Source of the DNA: Saccharopolyspora_C sp047200635
GTDB lineage: Bacteria; Actinomycetota; Actinomycetes; Mycobacteriales; Pseudonocardiaceae
Reading direction: 5' to 3'
NCBI RefSeq assembly: GCF_047200635.1
Contig: NZ_JBJZOI010000003.1
Span: 234,580 to 298,579 of the forward strand
DNA: 64,000 nt
Below, one piece after another: positions 63,957 to 64,000 of the stretch. Numbering within the stretch: position 1 is the first letter of the stretch; each line of letters starts with the position of its first letter. The translations under genes and the position numbers were made by a program. The notes under the pieces are model-generated. The model had not been told where the DNA came from. It was given only the letters and a program-made list of their open reading frames with translations, and made no database searches.

Positions 63957-64000
<44 letters not shown>

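Overview
The window is a high-GC actinobacterial chromosome segment, most consistent with a halophilic or halotolerant member of the Pseudonocardiales (Saccharopolyspora/Actinopolyspora type). The reasons are very high GC with GTG starts, a solo DUF397 gene, a mycobacterial-type AdoK and MTHFR, an IdeR/DmdR-type iron box, and above all a fused glycine/sarcosine-dimethylglycine methyltransferase for de novo glycine betaine synthesis. I see no rRNA, tRNA, IS element, phage gene or CRISPR array. The window opens inside a sensor kinase gene and ends in a run of at least 42 G, which looks like a contig end or sequencing artefact.

Layout. 0-10 kb: a NarL-type two-component pair, a ThDP enzyme, hydrolases, a secreted GH2 glycosidase with a Tat-exported aldose epimerase, and an acyl-CoA synthetase. 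9.9-11.2 kb: a 1.3 kb non-coding stretch. 11.2-21.7 kb: the centrepiece, a six-gene same-strand run encoding the betaine methyltransferase and a complete activated-methyl cycle: MetK makes SAM, AhcY splits SAH, AdoK removes adenosine, MetH remethylates homocysteine, and a non-canonical MTHFR supplies methyl-THF. All but one of the spacers carry long perfect GC hairpins. 21.9-26.7 kb: MmuM, secreted PI-PLC, PPOX-family protein, DUF397 and a GlcD-like FAD oxidase.

26.8-36.1 kb: a catabolic island. A leftward run (ALDH7-like dehydrogenase, FAD amine oxidase, amino acid dehydrogenase, LysR, fused E1 alpha-beta) is divergent from an ornithine cyclodeaminase/mu-crystallin homologue and a cytoplasmic beta-lactamase-like protein. 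The enzymes fit, step by step, a pipecolate/lysine to glutaryl-CoA route; this is inference. 36.1-43.3 kb: an amidohydrolase that appears to start with CTG, a hypothetical protein, a second amino acid dehydrogenase preceded by a promoter, a 26-residue leader peptide and a hairpin, then cspA with a long structured leader, an NAD epimerase, an acidic small protein and an enoyl-CoA hydratase.

43.4-50.1 kb: an XRE-TetR fusion regulator divergent from an MFS exporter, an APC amino acid permease, HPII-type catalase and a VTT membrane protein. 50.3-55.2 kb: a malonate operon (GntR regulator divergent from matC, matB and a biotin-enzyme-type carboxyltransferase fusion), with two inverted repeats in the control region. 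55.3-60.2 kb: an iron-box-controlled 2,3-dihydroxybenzoate starter cassette (dhbA, dhbC, dhbE, dhbB, free aryl carrier protein) with no NRPS in view. 60.3-64 kb: an AcoR-like GAF regulator divergent from an aldehyde dehydrogenase and a DUF779 gene.
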